Source of the DNA: Methyloversatilis sp.
Lineage (GTDB): Bacteria; Pseudomonadota; Gammaproteobacteria; Burkholderiales; Rhodocyclaceae
DNA length: 64,000 bases
Reading direction: 5' to 3'
NCBI RefSeq assembly: GCF_030696805.1
Contig: NZ_JAUYRO010000057.1
Span: 16,284-80,283 of the forward strand
Shown here one piece after another: positions 57,123-64,000 of the stretch; position 1 is the stretch's first letter; each line of letters opens with the position of its first letter. The translations under genes and the position numbers were made by a program. The notes under the pieces were generated by a model. The model was not told where the DNA came from. It did not search any database and was given only the letters and a program-made list of their open reading frames with translations.

Positions 57123-58973
57123 ATGCGCATGCGTCCCATCGCCGCCCTCATCGCCTCGCTCAGTGCATCATTCATTGCACTGCCTGCCGCAGCCGACTTC
57201 CGCATCAATCCGTATCTGCAGAATCCGTCGAGCGACGGCATGTACTTCACCTGGTTCACCGCGTCGGCCGATGCAGGCTCGCTCGCCATCAGCGGCCCCG
57301 GCCTCGCGTCGCCCATCGTGCGGAACAGCCTGCCGACACTCGAAAGCACGCTTTCCTACACCAATGCGGAACTGAATCAGAGCATCAGCGGGCTGGACAA
57401 GGGCTCGTGGCTCATCGGCGGCGACAACTACAAGCACACGGTCGATGTGCGTTCGCTGCAGGCCAACACCACCTATCAGTACTCCGTGACGCAGGGCGGT
57501 TCGGTGTTCCAGTCGAGCTTCAAGACGGCGCCGACGCGCGATGCCTGGTCGTCGATCCGCTTCATCGCCATGTCCGACTCCGAGACCGAACCGGCCGGTC
57601 GGGTATCGAGTCGCGAATGGCAGCCGGGTGCGCTGGCCGCGGGCGGCCTGGCGCGTCCTTCGGCTACCGTCGGCGGCACCTGGGACCAGAAGTTCGGCAC
57701 CCGCGTGCAGGCCGGCGTGCGCACGCTGAACTACGTGCTGACCGAGGACGAGGGCTACCGCCGCAACGTTGAAATGGTGAACAGCCGCACGCCGGATTTC
57801 CTGATGATGCCGGGTGACCTGGTCCAGGGTGGCGGCTATCAGCCGGGCTGGGATGAATTCTTCCGCCAGAACGCGGGTAGCGTAGCCAGCGGACTGTCCA
57901 GCCACCCCATCCTGCCGGCGCTGGGCAACTGGGAAAACTTCGGCGCGCTCAACGGCGGCTACGGTACAGACGCCGACGGCCGCTTCGGCCCGAAGTTCGG
58001 CCGCGACAAGTACCACGTCTATTTCGACGCGCCGGACAACAGCACGCCGGAACATCGCGACAACTACTATCGTGTCGATTACGGCCCGATCACCATCATC
58101 ACGCTCGACAGCTCGAACGGCCTGCCGGATGACCGCCCGCAGAACTACGCCAACAAGCTCACCGGCACGCAATACAACGGTCCGGGCACCGACACGCAGA
58201 ACAACTATACGAAGGAACAGTACGAAGCGGCCGGCGGCACCGATCTGTCCGATTTCAACCCGGGCAGCGCGCAGTGGAACTGGGCCGAGCAGCAACTGGC
58301 CGACGCGCGCGCCGACGGTCAGGTGGTGTTCGTGCAGTTTCACCACGTGCCGTTCAGCAACGGCGAACATGGTGTCGGCATGGATCACGCGCTGACCACC
58401 GGCCAGGGCGGCACGCCGATGCGCCAGTACCACCCGATGTTCGAGCAGTTCGGCGTTGCCGCCGTGCTTTCCGGTCACAGCGAAATGTTCGAACGCAGCT
58501 TTGTCGACAGCAACGGTGACGGCATCGGCGTGCAGTACTACGACGTCGGCGTGTCGGGTGACGGCCTGCGCAGCGGCAAGAAGAACGGCAGCCTGCTGAG
58601 CGATCCGGCGCTGAACTACAACGAATTCAGCCAATGGACGGCCGATCAGTCCGAGCCCGAACAGTGGGCGATGGTCGATGGCGTGCTGCAGCTGATAGAT
58701 GGCGGCAAGCACTACGGACATCTCGAAGTCGAAGTCGAGTACCTCGGCACCGAAAGTCTGTACGCCAAGGTCACCTTCACGCCGGTGTATCTCTTTCCGG
58801 TGCTGGACAGCGAATACAACCTGATCGAAACACAGCGGCGCGTGTACGACGACGTCGTGACCGTGTATCTGAACGGCGCCGGTCAGGTGGTCGCCATTCC
58901 CGAGCCGTCCGAGTACGCCATGCTGCTGGCCGGGCTCGCGCTGGTCGGATTCGCAGCGCGCCGTCGCGCCTGA
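57123..58973 (+). CDS. Purple-acid-phosphatase-like metallophosphoesterase with PEP-CTERM tail
   Basis: The 616-residue exported protein has a signal peptide (IASLSASFIALPAAADF), an N-terminal fibronectin-like domain, and a calcineurin-like domain with PGDLVQGG, GNWE, FVQFHHVPFS and LSGHSEMFERS. Compared with the family motifs GNH(D/E) and GHxH, the histidines in GNWE and GHSE are replaced, so the metal site may differ. It ends in IPEPSEYAMLLAGLALVGFA followed by ARRRA, the PEP-CTERM sorting signal, so exosortase should process it. Confidence 0.85.
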   Translation: MRMRPIAALIASLSASFIALPAAADFRINPYLQNPSSDGMYFTWFTASADAGSLAISGPGLASPIVRNSLPTLESTLSYTNAELNQSISGLDKGSWLIGGDNYKHTVDVRSLQANTTYQYSVTQGGSVFQSSFKTAPTRDAWSSIRFIAMSDSETEPAGRVSSREWQPGALAAGGLARPSATVGGTWDQKFGTRVQAGVRTLNYVLTEDEGYRRNVEMVNSRTPDFLMMPGDLVQGGGYQPGWDEFFRQNAGSVASGLSSHPILPALGNWENFGALNGGYGTDADGRFGPKFGRDKYHVYFDAPDNSTPEHRDNYYRVDYGPITIITLDSSNGLPDDRPQNYANKLTGTQYNGPGTDTQNNYTKEQYEAAGGTDLSDFNPGSAQWNWAEQQLADARADGQVVFVQFHHVPFSNGEHGVGMDHALTTGQGGTPMRQYHPMFEQFGVAAVLSGHSEMFERSFVDSNGDGIGVQYYDVGVSGDGLRSGKKNGSLLSDPALNYNEFSQWTADQSEPEQWAMVDGVLQLIDGGKHYGHLEVEVEYLGTESLYAKVTFTPVYLFPVLDSEYNLIETQRRVYDDVVTVYLNGAGQVVAIPEPSEYAMLLAGLALVGFAARRRA

Positions 58974-58996
58974 AGCGCGGTTGAATGATTCGTCCC

Positions 58997-59024
58997 GGGG
59001 CCGTCGCCGCAAGGCGCTGGCCCC
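58997..59024 (+). terminator. Hairpin after the metallophosphoesterase gene
   Basis: GGGGCC-GT-CGCC-GCAA-GGCG-CT-GGCCCC folds as an interrupted ten-pair stem, 23 bases after the stop, with no T-run. The Pho box begins one base later. Confidence 0.5.
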
Positions 59025-59025
59025 G

Positions 59026-59087
59026 CTGTCATCCCTGCGTCACCGCATTGTCACGCAGCTTGACCACACTCGTTTCCCACCTACAAC
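59026..59087 (+). promoter_or_regulatory. Four-repeat Pho box and promoter of the phytase-like gene
   Basis: CTGTCAT (59026), GCGTCAC (59037), TTGTCAC (59048) and CTTGACC (59059) stand at an exact 11-base period, the form of a double PhoB box. The last repeat doubles as a -35 TTGACC (59060-59065), with a 16-base spacer and TACAAC (59082-59087). Activation under phosphate starvation is expected. Confidence 0.75.
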
Positions 59088-59118
59088 AGCAACGGGCGCC
59101 GCCCGCCAAAGAGGTCAC

Positions 59119-60675
59119 ATGAAAAAATCCCTGATCCACCTGTCCCGCCTGACGTTTGCCGGCGCGCTGCTGCTTGGCGGCGCGCAGGTTTCGTTTGCGC
59201 AGACCGTCGTCAATGGCACCTCATTCACGCTGCACGAACTGGTCGGCGTTGGCCGGCTGGCGGCCAATCTGCGCGATGAGCACGGTGAAACCTTCGGGTC
59301 GATTTCCGGCCTGGTGGCCGATGCCTCGACCTGGACGCGCACCGGCAACAGCTACTCCGGCATCTTCTATGCCTCACCCGACCGCGGCTACAACGTCGCC
59401 GGCACGATCGACTACACGGCGCGCATCAACCGCATCGCCGTCGACTTCACACCCGCCGCCGCAGGCAGCACCGGTCTGGGCCAGAACCAGATCGGCCTCG
59501 CGCTGACGCAATCGACGCTGCTGTACGAAACGCTGACCGGCGTCTCGCGCCCGCTGAGCGGCATCGACCCGGTACCGGGTGGCGTCCTCACGGGTGGTGC
59601 GCGTCCGGCCACTTCGCTGCTGCCGGAACTGCCGCAGGGCCACAACGGCAAGCTGTCGCTCGACGCCGAAGGCATCGTCATCCTGGCCGACGGTTCGCGC
59701 CTCATCAGCGACGAGTACGGCCCGTCGATCTATCGGTTCTCGGCGACAGGCGAATTCATCGGCGCACTGCCGGTGGCACCGTCGGTGCGCCCGATACGCA
59801 ACGGCGTGACCGACTACAGCTCGAACAATCCGATGGACGGGCAGCCCGCCCCGACGCCGGCCAACCCCACGGCGGGTCGCTCCAACAACCAGGGCTTCGA
59901 AGGCCTGTCACTGTCGCCGGACGGCAAGACACTGTTCGTTGCCCTGCAGAGCGCCGCGCGTCAGGATCTCGCCAATGCGTCCACGCGGAACAACACGCGT
60001 CTGTTCACCTACGATGTCAGCGATCTGGACGAGATCACGCTGACCGGTGAATACGCGGTGCAACTGCCGAAGTTCCAGCAGGGCACCGGCACGCTGGTGG
60101 CCGCACAGAGTGAAATTCTGGCCGTGTCCGACACCCAGCTGTTCATCCTGCCGCGCGACAGCAACGGCTTTCAAGTGGGCACACAGCAATCGAATCTGCG
60201 CCGTGTCGACGTGATCGACATCAGCGACGCGACCAACATCCTCAACCAAAGCTACGAGGGACAGATCGCCCCGGGTGGCGTGCTGAACCCGGCCATCACG
60301 CCCGCGCTCTACACGCCCTTCCTGGACATCAACGACAACGCCGAACTGGCGCGCTTCGGTCTGGTGAATGGCGTGCAGCCCGGTCTGGACAACCTGTCCG
60401 AAAAGTGGGAAGGCCTGGTGTTGCTGCCGACGCTGGAGGCAGATCGTCCGAACGACTACTTCCTGTTCATCGCCAACGACAATGACTTCGCCACCACCGA
60501 CGGCTTCCAGGTCGGCAGTACCTACAACGACGGCAAGGACATCGACACCATGTTCCTGGCCTATCGCGTCACCATCACCCCTGCGGTGCCCGAGCCGGAA
60601 AGCTGGGCGCTGATGCTTGCCGGCCTGTTCGCAGTCGGTGGCGTGGCCCGTCGCAGGATGCGTTCGGGCAAGTAA
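59119..60675 (+). CDS. Phytase-like esterase (PF13449 type) with PEP-CTERM tail
   Basis: The 518-residue exported protein has a signal peptide (LTFAGALLLGGAQVSFAQ), the esterase-like-activity-of-phytase domain (FGSISGLVADASTW, IFYASPDRGY, EGIVILADGSRLISDEYGPSIYRF, GFEGLSLSPDGKTLFVALQSA, EKWEGLVLL, NDNDF) and the sorting signal VPEPESWALMLAGLFAVGGV followed by ARRRM. It probably hydrolyses phosphate esters outside the cell. GAGG precedes ATG 59119; a Pho box lies 54 bases upstream. Confidence 0.85.
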   Translation: MKKSLIHLSRLTFAGALLLGGAQVSFAQTVVNGTSFTLHELVGVGRLAANLRDEHGETFGSISGLVADASTWTRTGNSYSGIFYASPDRGYNVAGTIDYTARINRIAVDFTPAAAGSTGLGQNQIGLALTQSTLLYETLTGVSRPLSGIDPVPGGVLTGGARPATSLLPELPQGHNGKLSLDAEGIVILADGSRLISDEYGPSIYRFSATGEFIGALPVAPSVRPIRNGVTDYSSNNPMDGQPAPTPANPTAGRSNNQGFEGLSLSPDGKTLFVALQSAARQDLANASTRNNTRLFTYDVSDLDEITLTGEYAVQLPKFQQGTGTLVAAQSEILAVSDTQLFILPRDSNGFQVGTQQSNLRRVDVIDISDATNILNQSYEGQIAPGGVLNPAITPALYTPFLDINDNAELARFGLVNGVQPGLDNLSEKWEGLVLLPTLEADRPNDYFLFIANDNDFATTDGFQVGSTYNDGKDIDTMFLAYRVTITPAVPEPESWALMLAGLFAVGGVARRRMRSGK

Positions 60676-60700
60676 GCCTTCTGCCCACGTCCCGCCCGCC

Positions 60701-60735
60701 AGGGGCGGCATCCGGTTGGGGTGCCGCCCCTTTTT
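60701..60735 (+). terminator. Terminator after the phytase-like gene
   Basis: AGGGGCGGCA/TGCCGCCCCT stem, 11-base loop, then five T. Confidence 0.9.
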
Positions 60736-60830
60736 GTTGCCGACAGCCGAGCCGTCGCTGCCTGCCATAACAGGCGACATCCCCCTGCGCAGCACGAATG
60801 AGCCGTTCGGACCATCGGACGCGTGAGACT

Positions 60831-60848
60831 GCGTCTTACCCCTGTCAA
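60831..60848 (+). promoter_or_regulatory. Weak Pho-box-like pair upstream of phoX
   Basis: GCGTCTT (60831) and CTGTCAA (60842) lie 11 bases apart, about 100 bases before the phoX start. The second fits the consensus well, the first poorly. Confidence 0.35.
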
Positions 60849-60948
60849 ATGCGGGATACAGACTTCGCGGGCTCATCCATGCGACGCACGCTGCTGCGCG
60901 GCTGGAAGAAGCCCCGAACCATCATCTCGATCTATCCGAGGAGAACAC

Positions 60949-62943
60949 ATGTCTGCTCATCTGCACCCCGACAACAACGTGACGATCAACCCGACCGACA
61001 ACGAGTCGATCCGTGACGTGATGGCCGCATTCACCGGCCGCCGCAACTTCATGAAAGGCTCGATCGGTACGGCCGTGCTCGCTTCGATGGGTGGCTTCAG
61101 CCTCGAAGCGCTGGCCGCCGGCTATGTGCCCAGCCCGTCGCCGACCAACGGCGGCATCGGTTTCAGCGGCGTCCCCGCAAACATCGTGCCGATGACCGAC
61201 GGCATCACCGTGCCGAACGGCTACACCGCAAAGGTGCTCATTTCCTGGGGCGATGCGATCGGCAAGCCGGGCCCGGATGCCTTCACACACTGGGATCCGT
61301 CAACCGCGATGACCAAGGCGCGTCAGCTGACGACCTACGGCTCGCACAACGACGGCATGCACCTGTTCCCGTTCCCGGTCGTCGGTGCCGACGGTCTGAG
61401 CAATGTCCGCGGCCTGCTCGTATCCAATCATGAGTACGTCGACCCGGGTCTGCTGAACCACACGCTGACCTATGGTACCGATGTGATCACGCAGGACATG
61501 GTCGACGCGCAAATCGCGGCGCACGGCGTCAGCGTGGTCGAAGTGCGCAAGATGGCCGGCGAAATGAAGGTACAACGCCCGTCCGCATTCGCCCGTCGCA
61601 TCACCGGCGCGACCCCCTGTAAGGTGTCGGGCCCGGCTGCCGGTCACCCGATGCTGCGCACCGCAGCCGACCCGGCCGGCATGACCGTGCTCGGCACGCT
61701 GAACAATTGCGCGCACGGCTACACCCCGTGGGGCACCTATCTCGCCTGCGAAGAAAACTTCAACGGCTATTTCGGCACCACGGCCGCCAAGCTGGCCGCG
61801 CAGCCGCGTACGCCGCACGAAGCCCGCTACGGCGTGAGCCAGGGTGGCTTCGGCTACCGCTGGCACGAAGCCGATCCGCGCTTCGACTTCCGCGAAAACC
61901 CGAATGAACTGAACCGTCATGGCTGGGTGGTCGAAATCGACCCGTGGAACCCGAATTCGATGCCCGTCAAGCGCACCGCGCTGGGTCGCTTCAAGCACGA
62001 AGGCGCATGGAGCGTGGTCGGAGCCGACAACAGCGTTGCCCTCTACATGGGCGACGATGAAATCAACGACTACATCTACAAGTTCGTCTGCGCGAAGAAG
62101 CTGAACACGAAGAACCGCGCTGCCAACCGCGATCTGCTCGACAGCGGCACGCTGTACGTGGCCAAGTACAACGCCGACGGCACGGGTGTCTGGCTGCCGC
62201 TGGTGTTCGGTCAGAACGGTCTGACGCCGGAAAACGGGTTCAACAGTCAGGGCGACGTGGTCATTATGTGCCGTCAGGCGGCTGACAAGCTCGGCGCCAC
62301 CAGGATGGACCGCCCGGAATGGGTAGCCGTGCATCCGACCACGCGCGAGGTGTATTTCACGCTGACCAACAACAGCGGCCGCACCGTCACCGATGCTGCC
62401 AACCCGCGCGCCAACAACGTGCATGGCCACATCATCCGTTTCAACGAAAACGGCGGCGATGTCGCGGCCACCGGCTTCCAGTGGGACATCTTCGTCGAGT
62501 GCGGCGACAAGCTGTCGAGCAACCCGGCGCGTCAGGGCAACATCATCGGCGACGACCTCGGTTCGCCGGACGGCATCTGGATCGACTCCGATGGTCGCGT
62601 GTGGATCCAGACCGACCAGGCTGGCGACGCGACCGGCAACTACAGCAATATCGGTGGCAACGCGATGTATTGCGCCGATCCGGCCACGCGCCAGATCACC
62701 CGCTTCCTGACCAGCCCGATCCGCTGCGAAGTGACCGGCGTCGTCACCACGCCGGACAACAAGACGATGTTCGTCAACATCCAGCATCCGGGCGAAAGCT
62801 GGTCAGGCAGCTTCACGTCGCGCAGCACCTGGCCGGACAGCGGCATCAACGGCCCGACCACGCAGAGCGCAAATGGCGCGGTCAAGCCGCGTTCGGCGAC
62901 CATCGTCATCACGAAGGACGACGGCGGCGTGATCGGTACCTGA
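60949..62943 (+). CDS. phoX: Alkaline phosphatase PhoX (Tat-exported)
   Basis: The 664-residue protein has a Tat signal after a 28-residue lead (FTGRRNFMKGSIGTAVLASMGG), then the full PhoX propeller: LLVSNHEYVDPG, CAHGYTPWGTYLACEENFNGYF in part, HGWVVEIDPWNP, RFKHEGAW, MDRPEWVAVHPTTREVYFTL and GSPDGIWIDSDGRVWIQTD. It is a calcium-dependent phosphomonoesterase. GAGGAG lies before ATG 60949. It lacks a PEP-CTERM tail, unlike its neighbours. Confidence 0.93.
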   Translation: MSAHLHPDNNVTINPTDNESIRDVMAAFTGRRNFMKGSIGTAVLASMGGFSLEALAAGYVPSPSPTNGGIGFSGVPANIVPMTDGITVPNGYTAKVLISWGDAIGKPGPDAFTHWDPSTAMTKARQLTTYGSHNDGMHLFPFPVVGADGLSNVRGLLVSNHEYVDPGLLNHTLTYGTDVITQDMVDAQIAAHGVSVVEVRKMAGEMKVQRPSAFARRITGATPCKVSGPAAGHPMLRTAADPAGMTVLGTLNNCAHGYTPWGTYLACEENFNGYFGTTAAKLAAQPRTPHEARYGVSQGGFGYRWHEADPRFDFRENPNELNRHGWVVEIDPWNPNSMPVKRTALGRFKHEGAWSVVGADNSVALYMGDDEINDYIYKFVCAKKLNTKNRAANRDLLDSGTLYVAKYNADGTGVWLPLVFGQNGLTPENGFNSQGDVVIMCRQAADKLGATRMDRPEWVAVHPTTREVYFTLTNNSGRTVTDAANPRANNVHGHIIRFNENGGDVAATGFQWDIFVECGDKLSSNPARQGNIIGDDLGSPDGIWIDSDGRVWIQTDQAGDATGNYSNIGGNAMYCADPATRQITRFLTSPIRCEVTGVVTTPDNKTMFVNIQHPGESWSGSFTSRSTWPDSGINGPTTQSANGAVKPRSATIVITKDDGGVIGT

Positions 62944-62982
62944 TCGACAGTCGTTTAACGCTTCGATACATCGTTTTCACAA

Positions 62983-63020
62983 GGGCGTCACGGAGGCAGA
63001 GCAGCTTTGCCTCCGTGCCC
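62983..63020 (+). terminator. Hairpin between phoX and the following PEP-CTERM gene
   Basis: CACGGAGGCA/TGCCTCCGTG stem extended by GGGC/CCC, nine-base loop, 45 bases after the phoX stop. No real T-run follows and the next gene starts 19 bases on, so it may be a leader element of that gene. Confidence 0.5.
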
Positions 63021-63038
63021 TTCACCAAAGGATTCATC

Positions 63039-63659
63039 ATGAAACTGACTTTCATCGCTGCCGCGCTGGCCTCTTTCGCCATGTTGCCGGCACACGCCGC
63101 CCTGACCAATGATGTGGCTGACCTGTTCAACCCGCTGTCCGTCGATTTCGAAAGCTACGACGGCTTTCTGACCAGCGGCCCGGAAATGGTTGCTCCCGGC
63201 ATCACCTTCACCGGTGACGAAGGTTCGCAACTGGGTGCCAACATTGCCGTGCTCGGCACCAATGGCACCTGGGGCGTCGGCAACCTGTTCGCCGCCAGCG
63301 GCTTCATCGGCGAACTGCGCTTCACCTTCGCTGACCTGACCGCCGGCGCCGGCGCGTTCGTCAATCACTACGCCGACAACGTTCTGCCGTTCGGCCTCGT
63401 CGTGTCGGCCTACGGTGACAACAACCAGATCATCGAGTCCTACACGCTGAGCATCGACACGGATGAATTCGGCTTCAACGAAGGCCAGTTCGTCGGCATC
63501 ACGCGTGCCACGGCCGACATCCGCTCGATCTCGTTCAAGGGCAACGCCGTCGTGCTCGACAACCTGGCCGTCGCCACCCCGGTGCCGGAACCCGAAACCT
63601 ACGCGCTGCTGCTGGCCGGTCTGGGCCTGATCGGCATGGCGGCCCGCCGCCGCATGTAA
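63039..63659 (+). CDS. Small PEP-CTERM exported protein, 206 aa
   Basis: The protein has a signal peptide (FIAAALASFAMLPAHAA), a beta-rich body (PLSVDFESYDGFLTSGPEMV, GELRFTFADLTAGAGAFVNH, SIDTDEFGFNEGQFVGITR) and the signal VPEPETYALLLAGLGLIGMA followed by ARRRM. No enzyme motif is seen; probably a structural surface or matrix protein. AAAGGA precedes ATG 63039. Confidence 0.88.
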   Translation: MKLTFIAAALASFAMLPAHAALTNDVADLFNPLSVDFESYDGFLTSGPEMVAPGITFTGDEGSQLGANIAVLGTNGTWGVGNLFAASGFIGELRFTFADLTAGAGAFVNHYADNVLPFGLVVSAYGDNNQIIESYTLSIDTDEFGFNEGQFVGITRATADIRSISFKGNAVVLDNLAVATPVPEPETYALLLAGLGLIGMAARRRM

Positions 63660-63684
63660 TACGCATCCGCCTGACCCTCGTTGT

Positions 63685-64000
63685 TCATGACCCGGCCGTT
63701 GAGCCGGGTTTTTTTTCGCCCGGCATCACGCGCTTCACGACCTGCAACGGCACGAAACTCGCAAGACCGAGTGCGCAGGCGGCCAGCCAGTGGGCCGGCG
63801 ACAGCGGCGTGAAGCCGAATTGCATCGCCAGCCAGGGCACGCTGGTCACGGCGAGCAATGCGAGCAGCGTGGCGGCGATGATGGCGCGCGCCACCGGTGC
63901 GGTGCCGCGCAAGGCATCCAGCCAGGCGCCACCGTGGGTGCGGGCGCAAAAGATGAGCGCGATGCCGCTGCTCACCAGCGCGATGAATACCCAGGTGCGG
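63685..64000 (-). CDS. Cation-transporting P-type ATPase, C-terminal fragment (cut by window edge)
   Basis: The open frame runs off the right end. The 105 visible residues hold the last membrane helices of a Ca/Mg-type P-ATPase: RTWVFIALVSSGIALIFCAR, AIIAATLLALLAVTSVPWLA and HWLAACALGLASFVPLQVVK. The catalytic domains are outside. Confidence 0.8.
   Translation of the reverse strand, partial: RTWVFIALVSSGIALIFCARTHGGAWLDALRGTAPVARAIIAATLLALLAVTSVPWLAMQFGFTPLSPAHWLAACALGLASFVPLQVVKRVMPGEKKPGSTAGS
63690..63716 (+). terminator. Terminator of the small PEP-CTERM gene
   Basis: ACCCGGC/GCCGGGT stem with a six-base loop followed by eight T; it overlaps the 3' end of the convergent ATPase gene. Confidence 0.9.

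Overview
The window is high-GC, densely packed proteobacterial DNA. The petABC-sspAB order, accA-tilS, ffs-dnaX-ybaB-recR, PEP-CTERM proteins and PQQ/lanthanide-type alcohol oxidation together suggest a betaproteobacterium of the Rhodocyclales/Methyloversatilis kind. This assignment is an inference from gene content; no 16S gene is present. I see no tRNA, CRISPR array, insertion sequence or prophage.

Layout. 1-3.5 kb: the N-terminal part of a bacterial alpha-2-macroglobulin, cut by the window edge. 3.8-5.6 kb: an unknown protein and a FeeM-type N-acyl amino acid synthase. 5.6-8.2 kb: the lapG-lapD c-di-GMP-controlled adhesin-release pair. 8.3-9 kb: a CAAX-type protease of the PEP-CTERM-associated kind. 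9.1-19.5 kb: housekeeping genes on the minus strand (tilS, accA, sspB, sspA, petCBA, a CoA-transferase, recR, ybaB, dnaX and the 4.5S SRP RNA).

19.6-34 kb is a periplasmic and cytoplasmic alcohol/aldehyde oxidation region. It holds a tungsten-type aldehyde oxidoreductase operon (ferredoxin, W-subunit, FAD subunit, MoaD-like protein, small unknown), cytochrome c-550 (pedF-like), an AcoR-type sigma-54 activator, a PQQ alcohol dehydrogenase with the lanthanide Asp-Tyr-Asp signature, a zinc metallohydrolase and a SoxYZ-like carrier of the quinoprotein relay type. A second PQQ alcohol dehydrogenase of the calcium (ExaA/PedE) type follows, with an exported pentapeptide-repeat protein and another cytochrome c. 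I read strong -24/-12 promoters in front of the cytochrome and the lanthanide-type enzyme, and a perfect 31-bp palindrome upstream of the aldehyde oxidoreductase operon. Together the genes could oxidise alcohol to aldehyde in the periplasm, pass electrons to cytochrome c, and oxidise aldehyde to acid in the cytoplasm.

34-52 kb: a chemoreceptor, a dctPQM TRAP transporter, a ten-gene chemosensory operon (receptor with a CheZ-like tail, cheY, STAS, cheA, receptor, cheW, cheR, cheD, cheB, response regulator-EAL) and a DctS/DctR-like two-component pair. 51.7-64 kb: an esterase, a small acidic protein with a decayed copy nearby, two PhoX-family Tat-exported proteins, a TPR protein, a CbiM-like membrane protein, a PEP-CTERM purple-acid-phosphatase-like protein, a PEP-CTERM phytase-like protein behind a four-repeat Pho box, a third PEP-CTERM protein, and the C-terminus of a cation P-type ATPase. 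This last region looks like a phosphate-scavenging island with surface-sorted enzymes.
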